DNA of 53,170 nt from Pedobacter cryophilus (GCF_005116455.1 NZ_SWBP01000010.1:1-53170); one strand, 5' to 3'; shown: positions 1-10,001, counted from the first letter of the stretch. Numbers and translations are program-made. The notes: a model not told the origin generated them from the letters alone.

Positions 1-3000
1 CAGAATGCATCTGCATTGCTTGGCGTAATACTTAATACTGGTAATGGCCAAATGCGGATATCATTGCTTGATGTGCTTACGTTTCCATTTACATCTGTAA
101 CTGTCCAGCTTATGGTGGTTAAACCTGTGTTTAAAGTTCCACTTGCATCTGTTCCTGTTCCTATTCTGCTGGTTGCTCCGCTCAATACATAATTCACACT
201 AGCAACGCTGCAATTATCTGTTGCTGTTAAAGTAGGTAAGCTATAAGTGTTACTGGCTACAAAACAAATTTCTTGGAAAGCTAATTGGGTAATGATTGGG
301 GCAATTGCATCTACAACAGTTACTACCGCTGTTGCTGTTGATACGTTTCCGTTTACATCTGTTACTGTAAGGGTTACTGTATTTGCTCCAACATTGCTAC
401 AATCAAAAGCTGTTTTGCTTAATACGATTGTTGCAATCGCACAATTATCTGTACTTCCGTTGTTGATAGCTACAGCTGTAATGCTTGCATTTCCGGCTGC
501 ATCTAATTGGATGGTTGCGTTTTGTGTGATTACGATTGGTTTGATGTTATCTTCAACTGTTACCACTGCTGTCGCTGTTGATACGTTTCCGTTTACATCT
601 GTTACCGTTAAAGTCACGGTGTTTACGCCAACTTGCTCACAAGTGAAAGAAGTTTGATCTAAAACAACTGTTGCAATCGCACAATTATCTGAACTTCCGT
701 TGTTGATAGCTGCTGCGGTAATGCTTGCATTTCCAGCTGCATCTAATTGGATAGTTCTGTTTTGTGTGATTACAATTGGAGCGATCTTGTCTTCAACTGT
801 TACTACAGCCGTTGCACTTGATACGTTTCCGTTTACATCTGTTACTGTTAAAGTCACAGTGTTTACGCCAACTTGCTCACAAGTGAAAGAAGTTTGATCT
901 AAAACAACTGTTGCAATCGCACAATTATCTGAACTTCCGTTGTTGATAGCTGCTGCGGTAATGCTTGCATTTCCAGCTGCATCTAATTGGATAGTTCTGT
1001 TTTGTGTGATTACAATTGGAGCGATCTTGTCTTCAACTGTTACTACAGCCGTTGCACTTGATACGTTTCCGTTTACATCTGTTACTGTTAAAGTCACAGT
1101 GTTTGCACCAACTTGCTCACAAGTGAAAGAAGTTTGATCTAAAACAACTGTTGCAATCGCACAATTATCTGAACTTCCGTTGTTGATAGCTGCTGCGGTA
1201 ATGCTTGCATTTCCAGCTGCATCTAATTGGATAGTTCTGTTTTGTGTGATTACAATTGGAGCGATCTTGTCTTCAACTGTTACTACAGCCGTTGCACTTG
1301 ATACGTTTCCGTTTACATCTGTTACTGTTAAAGTCACAGTGTTTGCACCAATGTTCTCACAAGTGAAAGATGTTTTATCTAAAACAACACTTGCAATCGC
1401 ACAATTATCTGAACTTCCATTATTGATAGCTGCTGCGGTGATGCTTGCATTTCCGGCTGCGTCTAATTGGATGGTTCTGTTTTGTGTTACCACAATTGGT
1501 ACAACTTTGTCTTCTACAGTTACTACCGCCGTTGCAGTTGATACGTTTCCGTTTACATCTATTACGGTTAAAGTCACTGTATTTGTACCAATATTGCTAC
1601 AATCGAAAGCTGTTTTGCTTAATCCAATAGTTGCAATTCCACAATTATCAGAACTTCCATTGTTAATGCTAGATGGAGAAATACTTCCAAATCCTTCGGC
1701 ATTTAACTGGATGGTTACGTTTTGTGTTACCACAATTGGTGCAAATTTATCTTCTACAGTTACTATTGCTGTCCCAGATGCTGTATTACCAGAACTGGAT
1801 GTAGCAGTTACCGTTACTGTAACTGGATTACCAATATTAGAACAATCTAACTGCGTAATATTTAAGGAAAGACTTCCACCACCCAAAATTGATCCATTAT
1901 CTACTTCCGAAGGATCTAAAGTGTAACTTCCGTTAGCATCAAGTTTAACCGTAATGTTTTTTGTTTTAACATCTAATTCAATTACTTGAACAGTTCTACT
2001 TATTTGAGCTGACTCGTTACCCGAACCATCAATAGCTTTATACAAAATAGTATAAGTGCCTGCTAAATTAACATTAACGCTTCCTGAGGTTTCAACAGTT
2101 GCTGAACAATTGTCAATTGCATTTGCCCCTGGATCTGTGAATGTAGCACCTACAACTACTTGAACTACTTGATTTCCATTAAGGGTAATAGTTGGTGCCA
2201 GATTATCTTCTACAACTACAGTACCAACATCAGTTGCCGAATTTCCTGCTGCATCTGTAGCTGTTAAAACAACTTCAATACCTTTATTTCCTGAATAAGC
2301 ATTTCCGTCAGAAATTTTGTAGCCATAATTTTGATTACTAAATGCTGATGCCCATATCACTTCACCATCGAATGATGCATTATAAACAGCTTGAGGAGTT
2401 GATATTGAACCTACGTAAGTTCCATCGATTTTAAATTCATGAATAGCATTCCAAGTATTAGGAACATTACCCCAACCATTAGTCTGACCACCAAAATAAA
2501 TATGATCATTAGCTACTACTAAGCTACCATAAAGATAAATTTGTCCAGGAAGGCTAATACTTCTTTGAAATTGACCAGTTGTCTTGTTTAAAACATCTAT
2601 ACGATTTCCTCCATAACCAATCACATATGCAAAATTCGCATCTGTACTAATTGCCGAAGCATATTGACCATTGGCAACATTATAGGTCCAAACTTTCTGA
2701 CCATTCTCATTAATTCTGGTGAAATTGTACGGGTTATTAGAAGTCCAATTAGCCGTGTAATAGTCAGTTTCGCTATCTGCATCCATCCATAACTGCATCA
2801 TCTGATTCTGCCCAGAATTAAATGACCCAAGAACATTTCCAGCTACATCTAATTTGTATACCGTTGACCCTGACCATTGTGGCATCCAATATTCTCCTGT
2901 ATTTGGATTAAATCCTGCACCAACACTGTAATTTTCTCTAATTACAGTACCAACACTTGTAATGGCAGTTAATGTACCACCAGTACCACTATTTAAATCA

Positions 3001-5531
3001 ATACAATCAAAAACAGATTTATCTAAACTAAAAGTAAGAGCTCCATTGCTATTGTCTATAGAACCATTATTTAAACTAGCCGGAACTACAGTAACTTGTC
3101 CATTTGCATCTAACTGTACAGTTACTCTACCTGCATTAACTATAGGTGCAGTTGCGTCTAAAACAGTTACTTGTCTTGTAATGGTCACAGACTCATTACC
3201 GCTTCCATCAACCGCTTTATAAGAAATGGTATAAACACCAGGAGTACTCAAGTTGAGATTAGAGGTTACTACTATATTTGTAGAACAGTTGTCATTAGCT
3301 GTTACACTAGGATCATTGAATTGAGTATCTGAACCAACTGTTAGCTGTGCAGCACCATTCAATGCAATTGTCGGAATGGTTGTATCAGGGCTAATAGTTA
3401 CAGAACCTGACGCAGAGCAACCAAATAAATCAATTACTGCTACTGAATAAGTACCAGGGCCATTAGGTATAAATTCTCTTAAGGTAGCATTAGCAACAAT
3501 AACACCATTTTTTGACCATTGGTAAAGCGAAGATTGTGACGCTATTAAAGCTTCTCCAGGACAGTAAGCATCTACTCTTCCAGTAATTTCAACAACTGGG
3601 TTATCATTAACAGTTACTACAGTTGGTAGCGAAGTACCAGAACAGCCACCTGAATTTGTAACTGCAACTGTATAAGAACCTGTTTGTGTTGCAGTATAAT
3701 TCTGATTAGTTGCTCCACTAATAGCAACTCCATTGTTATACCATTGATAAGTATCACCTAAGTTGGCAATTAAGGGGATTGTTCCTCCTTGACAAACCGT
3801 GGTTTGTCCTGAAACAATAATTGCTGCTGGCTGAACATTAACTATCGCATTAGCTGTAGTAACATTTCCTGCATTATCTGTAACCGTAAGTGTTACTGGG
3901 TTTGCACCTATATTAGCACAAGTAAATACAGTCTGAGAAAGTGTAATAGTCTTTATTCCACAAGCATCTGAGGAACCATTATCTACTTGAGCTGCAGTAA
4001 CTGTAACTGTTCCGTTCGGCGCTAAAGCTGCAACCACATTTTGAGCAATTGCCGTTGGTGCTGTATTATCTGCTTGAAAGCTTGTATTTCTATGAAATAA
4101 AATGCGACTTGAATTTGTACCAGAAGTAGCAATGTCAGGTACAAAATCTCCGTCTAAATCACCAATTACAATACCCGAAACTTCTGCTTGCCAGCTAGAA
4201 GTATAATCAATTCTTGTAGCAAATGTTGGAGCTCCAACAGCTGAAGTTGTATTTTTATAAACAGAGAAAACATTAACTCCAAGCGATTTTGTTACCACAT
4301 CAGGATAACCATCACCATCAACATCACCTACACCAATTCTGTAGTTGTTGATAGGAGAGGGAAAATTTACAGTTGGCGCAAAAGTAATATTACCTACCGT
4401 AGATATGTTCCTCCATATCGCCACGTTGGTATCACCAGAGTAGTTACAAGAAGTAAAATCAATTTTTCCATCTTTATCAAAATCAGCAATTTGAGATCTA
4501 TAAGGATAAGTTCCAAACCCGTCAGCAGCATTAGAATCAGAAGCCCAAAATTCAGGTGCCTCTGCAGATGGTGTAAAACTACCAACTGTTGTAGTATTTC
4601 TAATAGTTACTGCTCTATTACCATCTCCTTGAGAAGCTAAAAAATCCGTTTTACCATCGCCATCAACATCTGCTACTTGAATACCAGTACAACGAAATGT
4701 AACACTACCATTGCCGAAGAGTTGTGCAGGACCAAATGAAATATTACCGGGACCTGTGCTTGTATTAAAAGCAACCCTCACAAAACCACCTGACTCACCA
4801 ATGATATCTATTTTACCATCATTATTAAAATCACCAGCAGCAATTTGGTAACCACTTACACCTGGGATTGATTGAGGTGTCGCTAACGAAATATTACCTA
4901 GTGTACTTGTATTTCTACTAACTTGAGATGTAGCTAGTATATCTTTTTTACCATCTCCATCAAAATCAGCGGCATAAATACCAGCTCCACCTCCATTTGT
5001 GTTTAGAGCTGTAAAAGACAATGCACCTGGTGTAGAATTATTTCTAGCAACTGTTAAAGAACCGCCATTTGAAGATATTACTTCAGGTTTACCGTCAAGA
5101 TCTAAATCCTGAGAAATCATATTGTAAGCCCCGCTGATTCCTTGTAAATCAAATGATCTATTATTATAGGTTTGATTATCTAAAGGTGTAGGGCAGAAAA
5201 TACCATTAAATGAAACTGTAGAATAAGCTGTGCGGTTACATTGGTTAGTAACTGAAATAGGAGCAGTTGAAGCTCCAACTGGTACAATTACTTCTAATTG
5301 TCCAAAGGTAGCACTAACCACAGTTGCTTTTGTAGAACCAAAATAAACTACGTTATTGGAAATAGTGTTTGGGTCAAAGTTTGCACCAAAGATTGACACC
5401 TTACTTCCAATAAATCCAGTATTTGGAGAAAAAGAATTTATTACAGGTACAGTGTTACAAGTTTGTGCAAAAGATTGTACGCTTACTCCCAAGCATATAA
5501 TCATTATAAAGGTTGAAAATATTTTTCTCAT
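1..5531 (-). CDS. Giant secreted multidomain repeat protein, C-terminus outside window
   Basis: The frame is open from the ATG at 5531 to the window edge (about 1843 residues visible). I checked the reading frame in several blocks across its length. It begins with a signal peptide (MRKIFSTFIMIICLGVSVQS, cleavage near FAQ). Then follow, roughly: a TIG/IPT domain (30-110); an FG-GAP/VCBS propeller with repeated DFDGDGK-type calcium loops (130-480); an HYR-like domain; two Ig-like domains; DUF5011-like domains; a second propeller-like insert (about 865-1080); and a run of 80-residue HYR-like repeats from about residue 1260. Each repeat has two cysteines 14 residues apart (DNC and FTC) that could form a disulfide. 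The start overlaps the stop of the upstream 140-residue gene by ATGA. Such proteins in this phylum are usually surface-attached or released by the type IX system, but the sorting domain, if present, is beyond coordinate 1. Adhesin-like role is inference. Confidence 0.9.
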   Translation of the reverse strand, partial: MRKIFSTFIMIICLGVSVQSFAQTCNTVPVINSFSPNTGFIGSKVSIFGANFDPNTISNNVVYFGSTKATVVSATFGQLEVIVPVGASTAPISVTNQCNRTAYSTVSFNGIFCPTPLDNQTYNNRSFDLQGISGAYNMISQDLDLDGKPEVISSNGGSLTVARNNSTPGALSFTALNTNGGGAGIYAADFDGDGKKDILATSQVSRNTSTLGNISLATPQSIPGVSGYQIAAGDFNNDGKIDIIGESGGFVRVAFNTSTGPGNISFGPAQLFGNGSVTFRCTGIQVADVDGDGKTDFLASQGDGNRAVTIRNTTTVGSFTPSAEAPEFWASDSNAADGFGTYPYRSQIADFDKDGKIDFTSCNYSGDTNVAIWRNISTVGNITFAPTVNFPSPINNYRIGVGDVDGDGYPDVVTKSLGVNVFSVYKNTTSAVGAPTFATRIDYTSSWQAEVSGIVIGDLDGDFVPDIATSGTNSSRILFHRNTSFQADNTAPTAIAQNVVAALAPNGTVTVTAAQVDNGSSDACGIKTITLSQTVFTCANIGANPVTLTVTDNAGNVTTANAIVNVQPAAIIVSGQTTVCQGGTIPLIANLGDTYQWYNNGVAISGATNQNYTATQTGSYTVAVTNSGGCSGTSLPTVVTVNDNPVVEITGRVDAYCPGEALIASQSSLYQWSKNGVIVANATLREFIPNGPGTYSVAVIDLFGCSASGSVTISPDTTIPTIALNGAAQLTVGSDTQFNDPSVTANDNCSTNIVVTSNLNLSTPGVYTISYKAVDGSGNESVTITRQVTVLDATAPIVNAGRVTVQLDANGQVTVVPASLNNGSIDNSNGALTFSLDKSVFDCIDLNSGTGGTLTAITSVGTVIRENYSVGAGFNPNTGEYWMPQWSGSTVYKLDVAGNVLGSFNSGQNQMMQLWMDADSETDYYTANWTSNNPYNFTRINENGQKVWTYNVANGQYASAISTDANFAYVIGYGGNRIDVLNKTTGQFQRSISLPGQIYLYGSLVVANDHIYFGGQTNGWGNVPNTWNAIHEFKIDGTYVGSISTPQAVYNASFDGEVIWASAFSNQNYGYKISDGNAYSGNKGIEVVLTATDAAGNSATDVGTVVVEDNLAPTITLNGNQVVQVVVGATFTDPGANAIDNCSATVETSGSVNVNLAGTYTILYKAIDGSGNESAQISRTVQVIELDVKTKNITVKLDANGSYTLDPSEVDNGSILGGGSLSLNITQLDCSNIGNPVTVTVTATSSSGNTASGTAIVTVEDKFAPIVVTQNVTIQLNAEGFGSISPSSINNGSSDNCGIATIGLSKTAFDCSNIGTNTVTLTVIDVNGNVSTATAVVTVEDKVVPIVVTQNRTIQLDAAGNASITAAAINNGSSDNCAIASVVLDKTSFTCENIGANTVTLTVTDVNGNVSSATAVVTVEDKIAPIVITQNRTIQLDAAGNASITAAAINNGSSDNCAIATVVLDQTSFTCEQVGANTVTLTVTDVNGNVSSATAVVTVEDKIAPIVITQNRTIQLDAAGNASITAAAINNGSSDNCAIATVVLDQTSFTCEQVGVNTVTLTVTDVNGNVSSATAVVTVEDKIAPIVITQNRTIQLDAAGNASITAAAINNGSSDNCAIATVVLDQTSFTCEQVGVNTVTLTVTDVNGNVSTATAVVTVEDNIKPIVITQNATIQLDAAGNASITAVAINNGSTDNCAIATIVLSKTAFDCSNVGANTVTLTVTDVNGNVSTATAVVTVVDAIAPIITQLAFQEICFVASNTYSLPTLTATDNCSVASVNYVLSGATSRIGTGTDASGTLNTGLTTISWTVTDVNGNVSTSSNDIRIWPLPVLSITPSNADAF
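421..1620 (-). repeat. 240-bp tandem repeats encoding 80-residue HYR-like domains
   Basis: Five 240-bp units lie head to tail (421, 661, 901, 1141 and 1381 as unit starts), with degenerate units on both sides (about 301-420 and 1621-1860). The 180-bp blocks 661-840, 901-1080 and 1141-1320 are identical, and the linking 60-bp blocks 841-900 and 1081-1140 differ at only two positions. Each unit encodes one domain starting near DVNGNVSSATAVVTVEDK. The period is a whole number of codons, so copy number can change without a frameshift. Confidence 0.97.
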
Positions 5532-5950
5532 GATCCAGTTGTATATATGATTTCAATTGTTAAAGTTGAAGCATCCAATCCTTTTGGGACATCAAACCTC
5601 AAATTTGCATGATCATCTGAATAGCATGATGCAATAAACATATCACCAAGATTTGTTTTGAACAATGGTATTTCTACCTCAGCTTTGTTTCCAGCGGCAT
5701 CTTTTAAAGCAAGCTTAAATCCAACTTTAGGGAATGATCCCCCTTCGTTAAAAGCATTTAATAATACTTTAGCATTTGATAAAGGATCACACTTTACTAC
5801 AGCATAAGAGACATCAAAATGAAATGATGCCTCTTTGAGTGGAGTCCAGTTTTTGATGAACTCTGGTTCTGATTGCGCCAAAACCAATCTACTGCTTCCT
5901 AACAATAGTGTTAAAAGCAGTAACGACAGGATGTTTTTAATTGATTTCAT
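5528..5950 (-). CDS. Small secreted protein of unknown function
   Basis: The 140-residue product starts with a clear signal peptide (MKSIKNILSLLLLTLLLGSS, cleavage near VLAQ). The mature part is about 115 residues with two cysteines (KCDP and ASCYSD) and alternating hydrophobic residues that suggest a beta-sandwich; I do not recognise a family. Its TGA overlaps the ATG of the giant protein gene (ATGA), so the two are very likely co-transcribed and translationally coupled. That coupling suggests a partner or accessory of the giant protein, but this is inference. No Bacteroidota -7 box is obvious immediately upstream. Confidence 0.85.
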   Translation of the reverse strand: MKSIKNILSLLLLTLLLGSSRLVLAQSEPEFIKNWTPLKEASFHFDVSYAVVKCDPLSNAKVLLNAFNEGGSFPKVGFKLALKDAAGNKAEVEIPLFKTNLGDMFIASCYSDDHANLRFDVPKGLDASTLTIEIIYTTGS

Positions 5951-6548
5951 AATTATATTAGTTAGTTGATATTAGTTTAAAAATAAAGGTGATGGTGAAT
6001 TAAGAGTTGGTGTTGAAGGAGCAATAAATAAACTTATTAGAACATCAACCAAGGAGGGGAAAAATAAAATAGGATAAAAATTTTTGAAGATTTTTTGAAA
6101 CTTAAATTTATTCCTTTCGTAAGAAACATTTTTAAGTTCTACTGGGAGTAGAATTTTTTTCATGTACTTTTAGTTTAATTTATATCAAAACTAAATACAT
6201 TTTTTCAAAATCTTATCAGGTAAAAGTATGATTTTACTATTATTTTAGTTAAATACCATTAAATAGGTAGTCAAGTTTTAATTTATCTGGATAACTTTAA
6301 TTAATTGATTATTAATTAATTAATTACTAATCAATTTTTTTTAATGATTTGTAAATATTTTAGAGGTTAATTTTTTATCTATTTATTCCAATAATATTTG
6401 ACAGCCAAGCTCAATCATAAAGATTAGCTAAAACATGATTTTTCCCTTCATAAAAAATCATTAAAAATAAAAAGTTAGGGATGAGATTTAAAGATAATCT
6501 GCCAGATTGCAGATTCATTAAGACTGATGATTAAACACAACCATCCAA
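5951..6548. other. AT-rich intergenic region with no supported gene
   Basis: About 600 bases between the 140-residue gene and the Ycf48-like gene. It is very AT-rich (for example a run of ATTAATTAATTAATT around 6300). One 63-codon minus frame (6163-5972) has no convincing start context, signal or family. It should hold the promoter for the 140-residue/giant protein operon; I cannot place it with confidence. Confidence 0.6.
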
Positions 6549-7568
6549 TTATTTTTTATAGCTAAGCATAGCAATCTTTCCTTTTGAGCCTGTAAAAAGC
6601 ACTAGGTTTCCTTTTTTAGCTTTTTGGCAAGTATGAAAACCAGCTAAGCTTAAAGTTTGCCAAGTTTTTCCTTCGTCATCAGAAAAATCTGTTCCGGATG
6701 GGCCGGTGGCAATCAAATTATTTTCACTAATTACCTCAATGGCAGAACGGTAACCATTAGGAGACTTTATAGATTTGCCCCACTCCCCTATTCTCCTGTC
6801 TTGATGAGTATAATTATCTACCAAAGATTTTTCTTTCAAATAATCACCTCCTACTGCAAAAATTTTACTATTAGATATAGCGATAGAAAACGTACCGGTT
6901 GATGCTTCGCCTTTTATGATAGGAATTGCTACTGCTGTCCAGGTTTGTCCTTTATTTATTGAAGACCATAATCTGGAGGTTTTGCCTCCGGTTGCAATGT
7001 AAACTTTGTTTTTATGCGTTCTTATGGTGGTACCACTTGCTGCAAAAGCAGCTTCACCATCTAGTAATTGTATTTGGGCTTTTGCCGATATATTCTCCCA
7101 GCTTTCACCTCCATTTTTGGTGGTTAAAATTTGCATTAAACCATTAATAGGATCTCCAAAGATGATTCCCTCCTTCTTATTCCAAAAAGCCATTCCGTCT
7201 AAAAAAATAGAGGGATCATTGTTTTCATACACTTTTTTCCATGACTGGCCGCCATCAATAGTTTTTAAAATATAAGCTGGCGAACCTGCATTTACTATGA
7301 TGGCTTCTTTGGCAGAAAAAGCCTCAATATCTCTAAAGTCGATTTTCTCAAACCCTTTTAGTTGTTGCCATTCAAAAGTTTCACCATTGGTGGTTTTGGC
7401 TATCCAGCCGTTGCTTCCGCTCACCCAGGCCACTTTATTATTAACAACAGACAAGCCTCTGATACTGGTGTTTTTACCGCTATCTAAGGTTATGATTTTA
7501 TAATTTTGAGCTATTGTGATTTTTAAAAATGATAAGATTATCAAAATTAAAACAGAGCATATCTTCAT
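6549..7568 (-). CDS. Secreted Ycf48/BNR-type beta-propeller protein
   Basis: The 339-residue product has a signal peptide (MKICSVLILIILSFLKITIA, cleavage near AQN). The rest is a series of BNR/Asp-box-like blades (for example TIDGGQSWKKVY, TKNGGESWENIS, INKGQTWTAV, SDDEGKTWQTL), as in the photosystem II stability factor Ycf48-like and sialidase-like propellers. In Bacteroidota such proteins are often annotated as oxidoreductase or glycosyl hydrolase, but no catalytic site is evident here. It probably acts in the periplasm or at the cell surface. It is separated by 8 bases from the DUF2147 gene upstream and likely shares its transcript. Confidence 0.85.
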   Translation of the reverse strand: MKICSVLILIILSFLKITIAQNYKIITLDSGKNTSIRGLSVVNNKVAWVSGSNGWIAKTTNGETFEWQQLKGFEKIDFRDIEAFSAKEAIIVNAGSPAYILKTIDGGQSWKKVYENNDPSIFLDGMAFWNKKEGIIFGDPINGLMQILTTKNGGESWENISAKAQIQLLDGEAAFAASGTTIRTHKNKVYIATGGKTSRLWSSINKGQTWTAVAIPIIKGEASTGTFSIAISNSKIFAVGGDYLKEKSLVDNYTHQDRRIGEWGKSIKSPNGYRSAIEVISENNLIATGPSGTDFSDDEGKTWQTLSLAGFHTCQKAKKGNLVLFTGSKGKIAMLSYKK

Positions 7569-7576
7569 TTTGTAGC

Positions 7577-8008
7577 TTATTTAACCCGGGTCCAAATATC
7601 GGTTCTACCTATAAAAGAAACGCCAATATAACCTCTAACATTCAACTTATCGTTACCACTTAATGTTAAATTGCAACTGTAAGTTTTACCAGTTTTTGGA
7701 TCATAAATGCTACCATCATCCCAATTTTTATCATTATAGCTAAAGCCTTTTAGAATTTCTAAACCCAAAATAGGACGAGTTTTTAAATTTTCTTGCGGAT
7801 TTTTTGAGTCGGTTTTGGGCTTTCCCTGTTCATTATTTGGAGCTTGTAGCCAAGCTAGTTTTCCTGCGTAAGTATTTCCTCTTTTATAAATCTGGATGTG
7901 TGCATTGCCATCTTTATTAAGCCACTTCCCTACAATTGCATCAGCAGATTGAGAGAAACCAACAACGCTAACTAATAGCAGTGTCATCAAAAGTAGTCCC
8001 TTTTTCAT
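7577..8008 (-). CDS. DUF2147 secreted protein
   Basis: A 143-residue protein with signal peptide (MKKGLLLMTLLLVSVVGFSQ) followed by a DUF2147 domain: the opening AIVGKWLNKDGNAHIQIYKRG, the central YDPKTGKTYSC and the closing VRGYIGVSFIGRTDIWTRV match the family pattern. Members are small lipocalin-like periplasmic or outer-membrane proteins of unknown function. The downstream propeller gene begins 8 bases after the stop, so the two probably form one operon. Confidence 0.9.
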   Translation of the reverse strand: MKKGLLLMTLLLVSVVGFSQSADAIVGKWLNKDGNAHIQIYKRGNTYAGKLAWLQAPNNEQGKPKTDSKNPQENLKTRPILGLEILKGFSYNDKNWDDGSIYDPKTGKTYSCNLTLSGNDKLNVRGYIGVSFIGRTDIWTRVK

Positions 8009-8177
8009 TTTGTTATTTTTAATCTTATTTGAGGAAAGTTAAAGTTTAATTTTAAAATAATAGCTGATTTACAAAGTAAATTTTAGAAAATGAAACCTGC
8101 TTTTATAAAAATAAATACTGTTTTAAAGGAGTTTATAGGTGCGTTAACGATTGTAGCGGCATCCTTTTTATTGTGCG

Positions 8178-8236
8178 CCCTTCGACTCCGCTCAGGATGA
8201 CAGTAAAAAGATACCTTGCCTGCGGCAGGCAGGAAA
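8178..8236. repeat. Dispersed intergenic repeats (CTTCGACTCCGCTC and GCCTGCGGCAGGC)
   Basis: The gap between DUF2147 and ruvB carries two short repeat types. CTTCGACTCCGCTCAGGATG at about 8180-8199 is a sequence seen between genes in many Bacteroidota. Just after it (8204-8233) lies a palindrome-containing segment, GATACCTTGCCTGCGGCAGG, whose close relative occurs in inverse orientation at 23305-23342. The rest of the gap shows nothing else except the ruvB leader. Confidence 0.7.
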
Positions 8237-8313
8237 CGCCCATATCAATATTTTATTCATCAAAATTAGGTTTAAGCTTTAAAAAACAAACTTGATTTTA
8301 TTACCTTCATGGC

Positions 8314-9336
8314 ATGAATGAAAATCTTGATCCAAACTCAGATAACTTAAGCTTTACCGATAAAGAGATCGAAAAAGTATTAAGGCCTCAAGAGTTTGAG
8401 GATTTTACCGGACAAGAAAAGATATTAGAAAACCTCAAAATTTTTGTTCAGGCGGCAAAATTACGTGGCGAAGCTTTAGATCATGTGTTACTTCATGGTC
8501 CGCCGGGATTAGGAAAAACCACGCTTTCTAATATTATTGCCAATGAAATGGGCGTAAATATTAAAATTACAAGCGGTCCTGTATTAGATAAACCTGGCGA
8601 TTTAGCGGGATTACTTACCAACTTAGATTCTGGCGATATTTTATTTATTGATGAAATTCACCGTTTAAGTCCTTTAGTAGAAGAATATTTATACTCGGCA
8701 ATGGAAGATTTTAAAATTGATATTATGCTGGAAAGTGGCCCAAATGCCCGTTCGGTACAAATCACTTTAAACCCATTTACTTTAGTGGGTGCAACTACTC
8801 GCTCTGGCTTATTAACTTCCCCACTAAGAGCAAGGTTTGGAATTAATTCTCGACTGCAATATTACGATGCTAAATTATTAACTACCATTGTATTACGATC
8901 TGCACAGATATTAAAAACCAATATTACGGATGAAGGTGCTTTTGAAATTGCCCGAAGAAGCAGAGGAACTCCCCGAATTGCTAATGCGCTTTTAAGAAGG
9001 ACCAGAGATTTTGCCCAAATTAAAGGAAATGGAAGTATTGAAACCGAAATTGCTCGTTATGCGTTAAACGCTTTAAATGTTGATGAACATGGTTTAGATG
9101 AAATGGATAATAAAATTTTATCGACCATTATTGATAAATTTAAAGGCGGACCAGTAGGATTAAAAACAATTGCAACTGCCGTAGGAGAAGAAGAAGGCAC
9201 TATTGAAGAGGTTTATGAGCCTTTTTTAATTCAGGAAGGTTATTTAATGCGTACCTCTAGAGGGCGTGAAGCCACGGAAGCGGCATACAAACATTTAGGT
9301 AGATTGAAATTAGGAGCACCAGGAACACTTTTTTAA
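8314..9336 (+). CDS. ruvB: Holliday junction branch migration helicase RuvB
   Basis: The 340-residue product is full length for RuvB, the hexameric AAA+ motor that with RuvA drives branch migration of Holliday junctions. Seen: [15 protein letters not shown] at the N-terminus, Walker [10 protein letters not shown] (about residues 63-71), Walker [11 protein letters not shown], sensor region [18 protein letters not shown], and the C-terminal winged helix ending [16 protein letters not shown]. The first ATG gives the expected N-terminus. A gene of unknown function follows 25 bases later on the same strand. Confidence 0.98.
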   Translation: MNENLDPNSDNLSFTDKEIEKVLRPQEFEDFTGQEKILENLKIFVQAAKLRGEALDHVLLHGPPGLGKTTLSNIIANEMGVNIKITSGPVLDKPGDLAGLLTNLDSGDILFIDEIHRLSPLVEEYLYSAMEDFKIDIMLESGPNARSVQITLNPFTLVGATTRSGLLTSPLRARFGINSRLQYYDAKLLTTIVLRSAQILKTNITDEGAFEIARRSRGTPRIANALLRRTRDFAQIKGNGSIETEIARYALNALNVDEHGLDEMDNKILSTIIDKFKGGPVGLKTIATAVGEEEGTIEEVYEPFLIQEGYLMRTSRGREATEAAYKHLGRLKLGAPGTLF

Positions 9337-9361
9337 TTCAGATAAATATTATATTCGAGGC

Positions 9362-9994
9362 ATGCAAGCACACAACTTTGACGTAGATATTACCATACCA
9401 TCGTCTAAACAGAAAATTAAGATCAATAAAGATCTCATAGAAGTAAACAACACTTCTATTGCCTGTAAAGATGTAAAAGCCGTTAAATACGGTGTTTCTT
9501 TAATTGGTAGCCAGAAAAACCCGGAACGTAAAGAATATAATATTGATGTTCAAAGCGTTGACGGAAAAGAGATTAGCATTAAATTTAATTCTAATAAGGT
9601 AGAGGATCTTTTAGAAGAAGATCATACTTATTATTATATCATGTCGGGTTTATGGCAATATGTGAAAAAACATTTGGTGAGTCACTTTATTGAGATTTTG
9701 AATGAAAAACAAAGTTTTGAAATTGGGAATGCCGTTGTAAACCACGAAGGATTTGTGATGACTTACAAAACCAGTTGGTTTTTTGGTAAAATAAAATCGG
9801 AATTGGTGCTTTGGAGAGATATTAAATACTACTTAAGTAAAGGTATTTTACATATAGATAGCTTGAGCGACAAACGTAAAAAAGTAAGTGTAAGCTTACA
9901 CTACGATTGGAATGCGGTGGTTTTAAACACATTGCTGCATTATTTATGGCAAGATCACAGAAAAGAGAAATTAGCCAAAGGCGAAAAAATATAA
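9362..9994 (+). CDS. Hypothetical cytoplasmic protein
   Basis: A 210-residue protein without signal peptide or membrane segment. Its first half resembles a small beta-rich domain of alternating hydrophobic and charged residues, and a second similar stretch follows at about 120-190, so a duplicated PH-like fold is possible but unproven. I do not recognise the family. It follows ruvB by 25 bases and ends just before a strong bidirectional terminator. A TATATTCG box (variant of TAnnTTTG) ends a few bases before the ATG, so it may have its own promoter. Confidence 0.8.
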   Translation: MQAHNFDVDITIPSSKQKIKINKDLIEVNNTSIACKDVKAVKYGVSLIGSQKNPERKEYNIDVQSVDGKEISIKFNSNKVEDLLEEDHTYYYIMSGLWQYVKKHLVSHFIEILNEKQSFEIGNAVVNHEGFVMTYKTSWFFGKIKSELVLWRDIKYYLSKGILHIDSLSDKRKKVSVSLHYDWNAVVLNTLLHYLWQDHRKEKLAKGEKI

Positions 9995-10001
9995 ATCATA
10001 A

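Noticed and set aside
247-1926. Long plus-strand open frames across the tandem repeats
   Set aside because: They are antisense to the minus-strand HYR repeats, share the 240-bp period and have no start context; the minus frame gives a recognisable domain string.
5972-6163. 63-codon minus ORF upstream of the 140-residue gene
   Set aside because: Low-complexity AT-rich frame with no promoter box, signal peptide or recognisable family.
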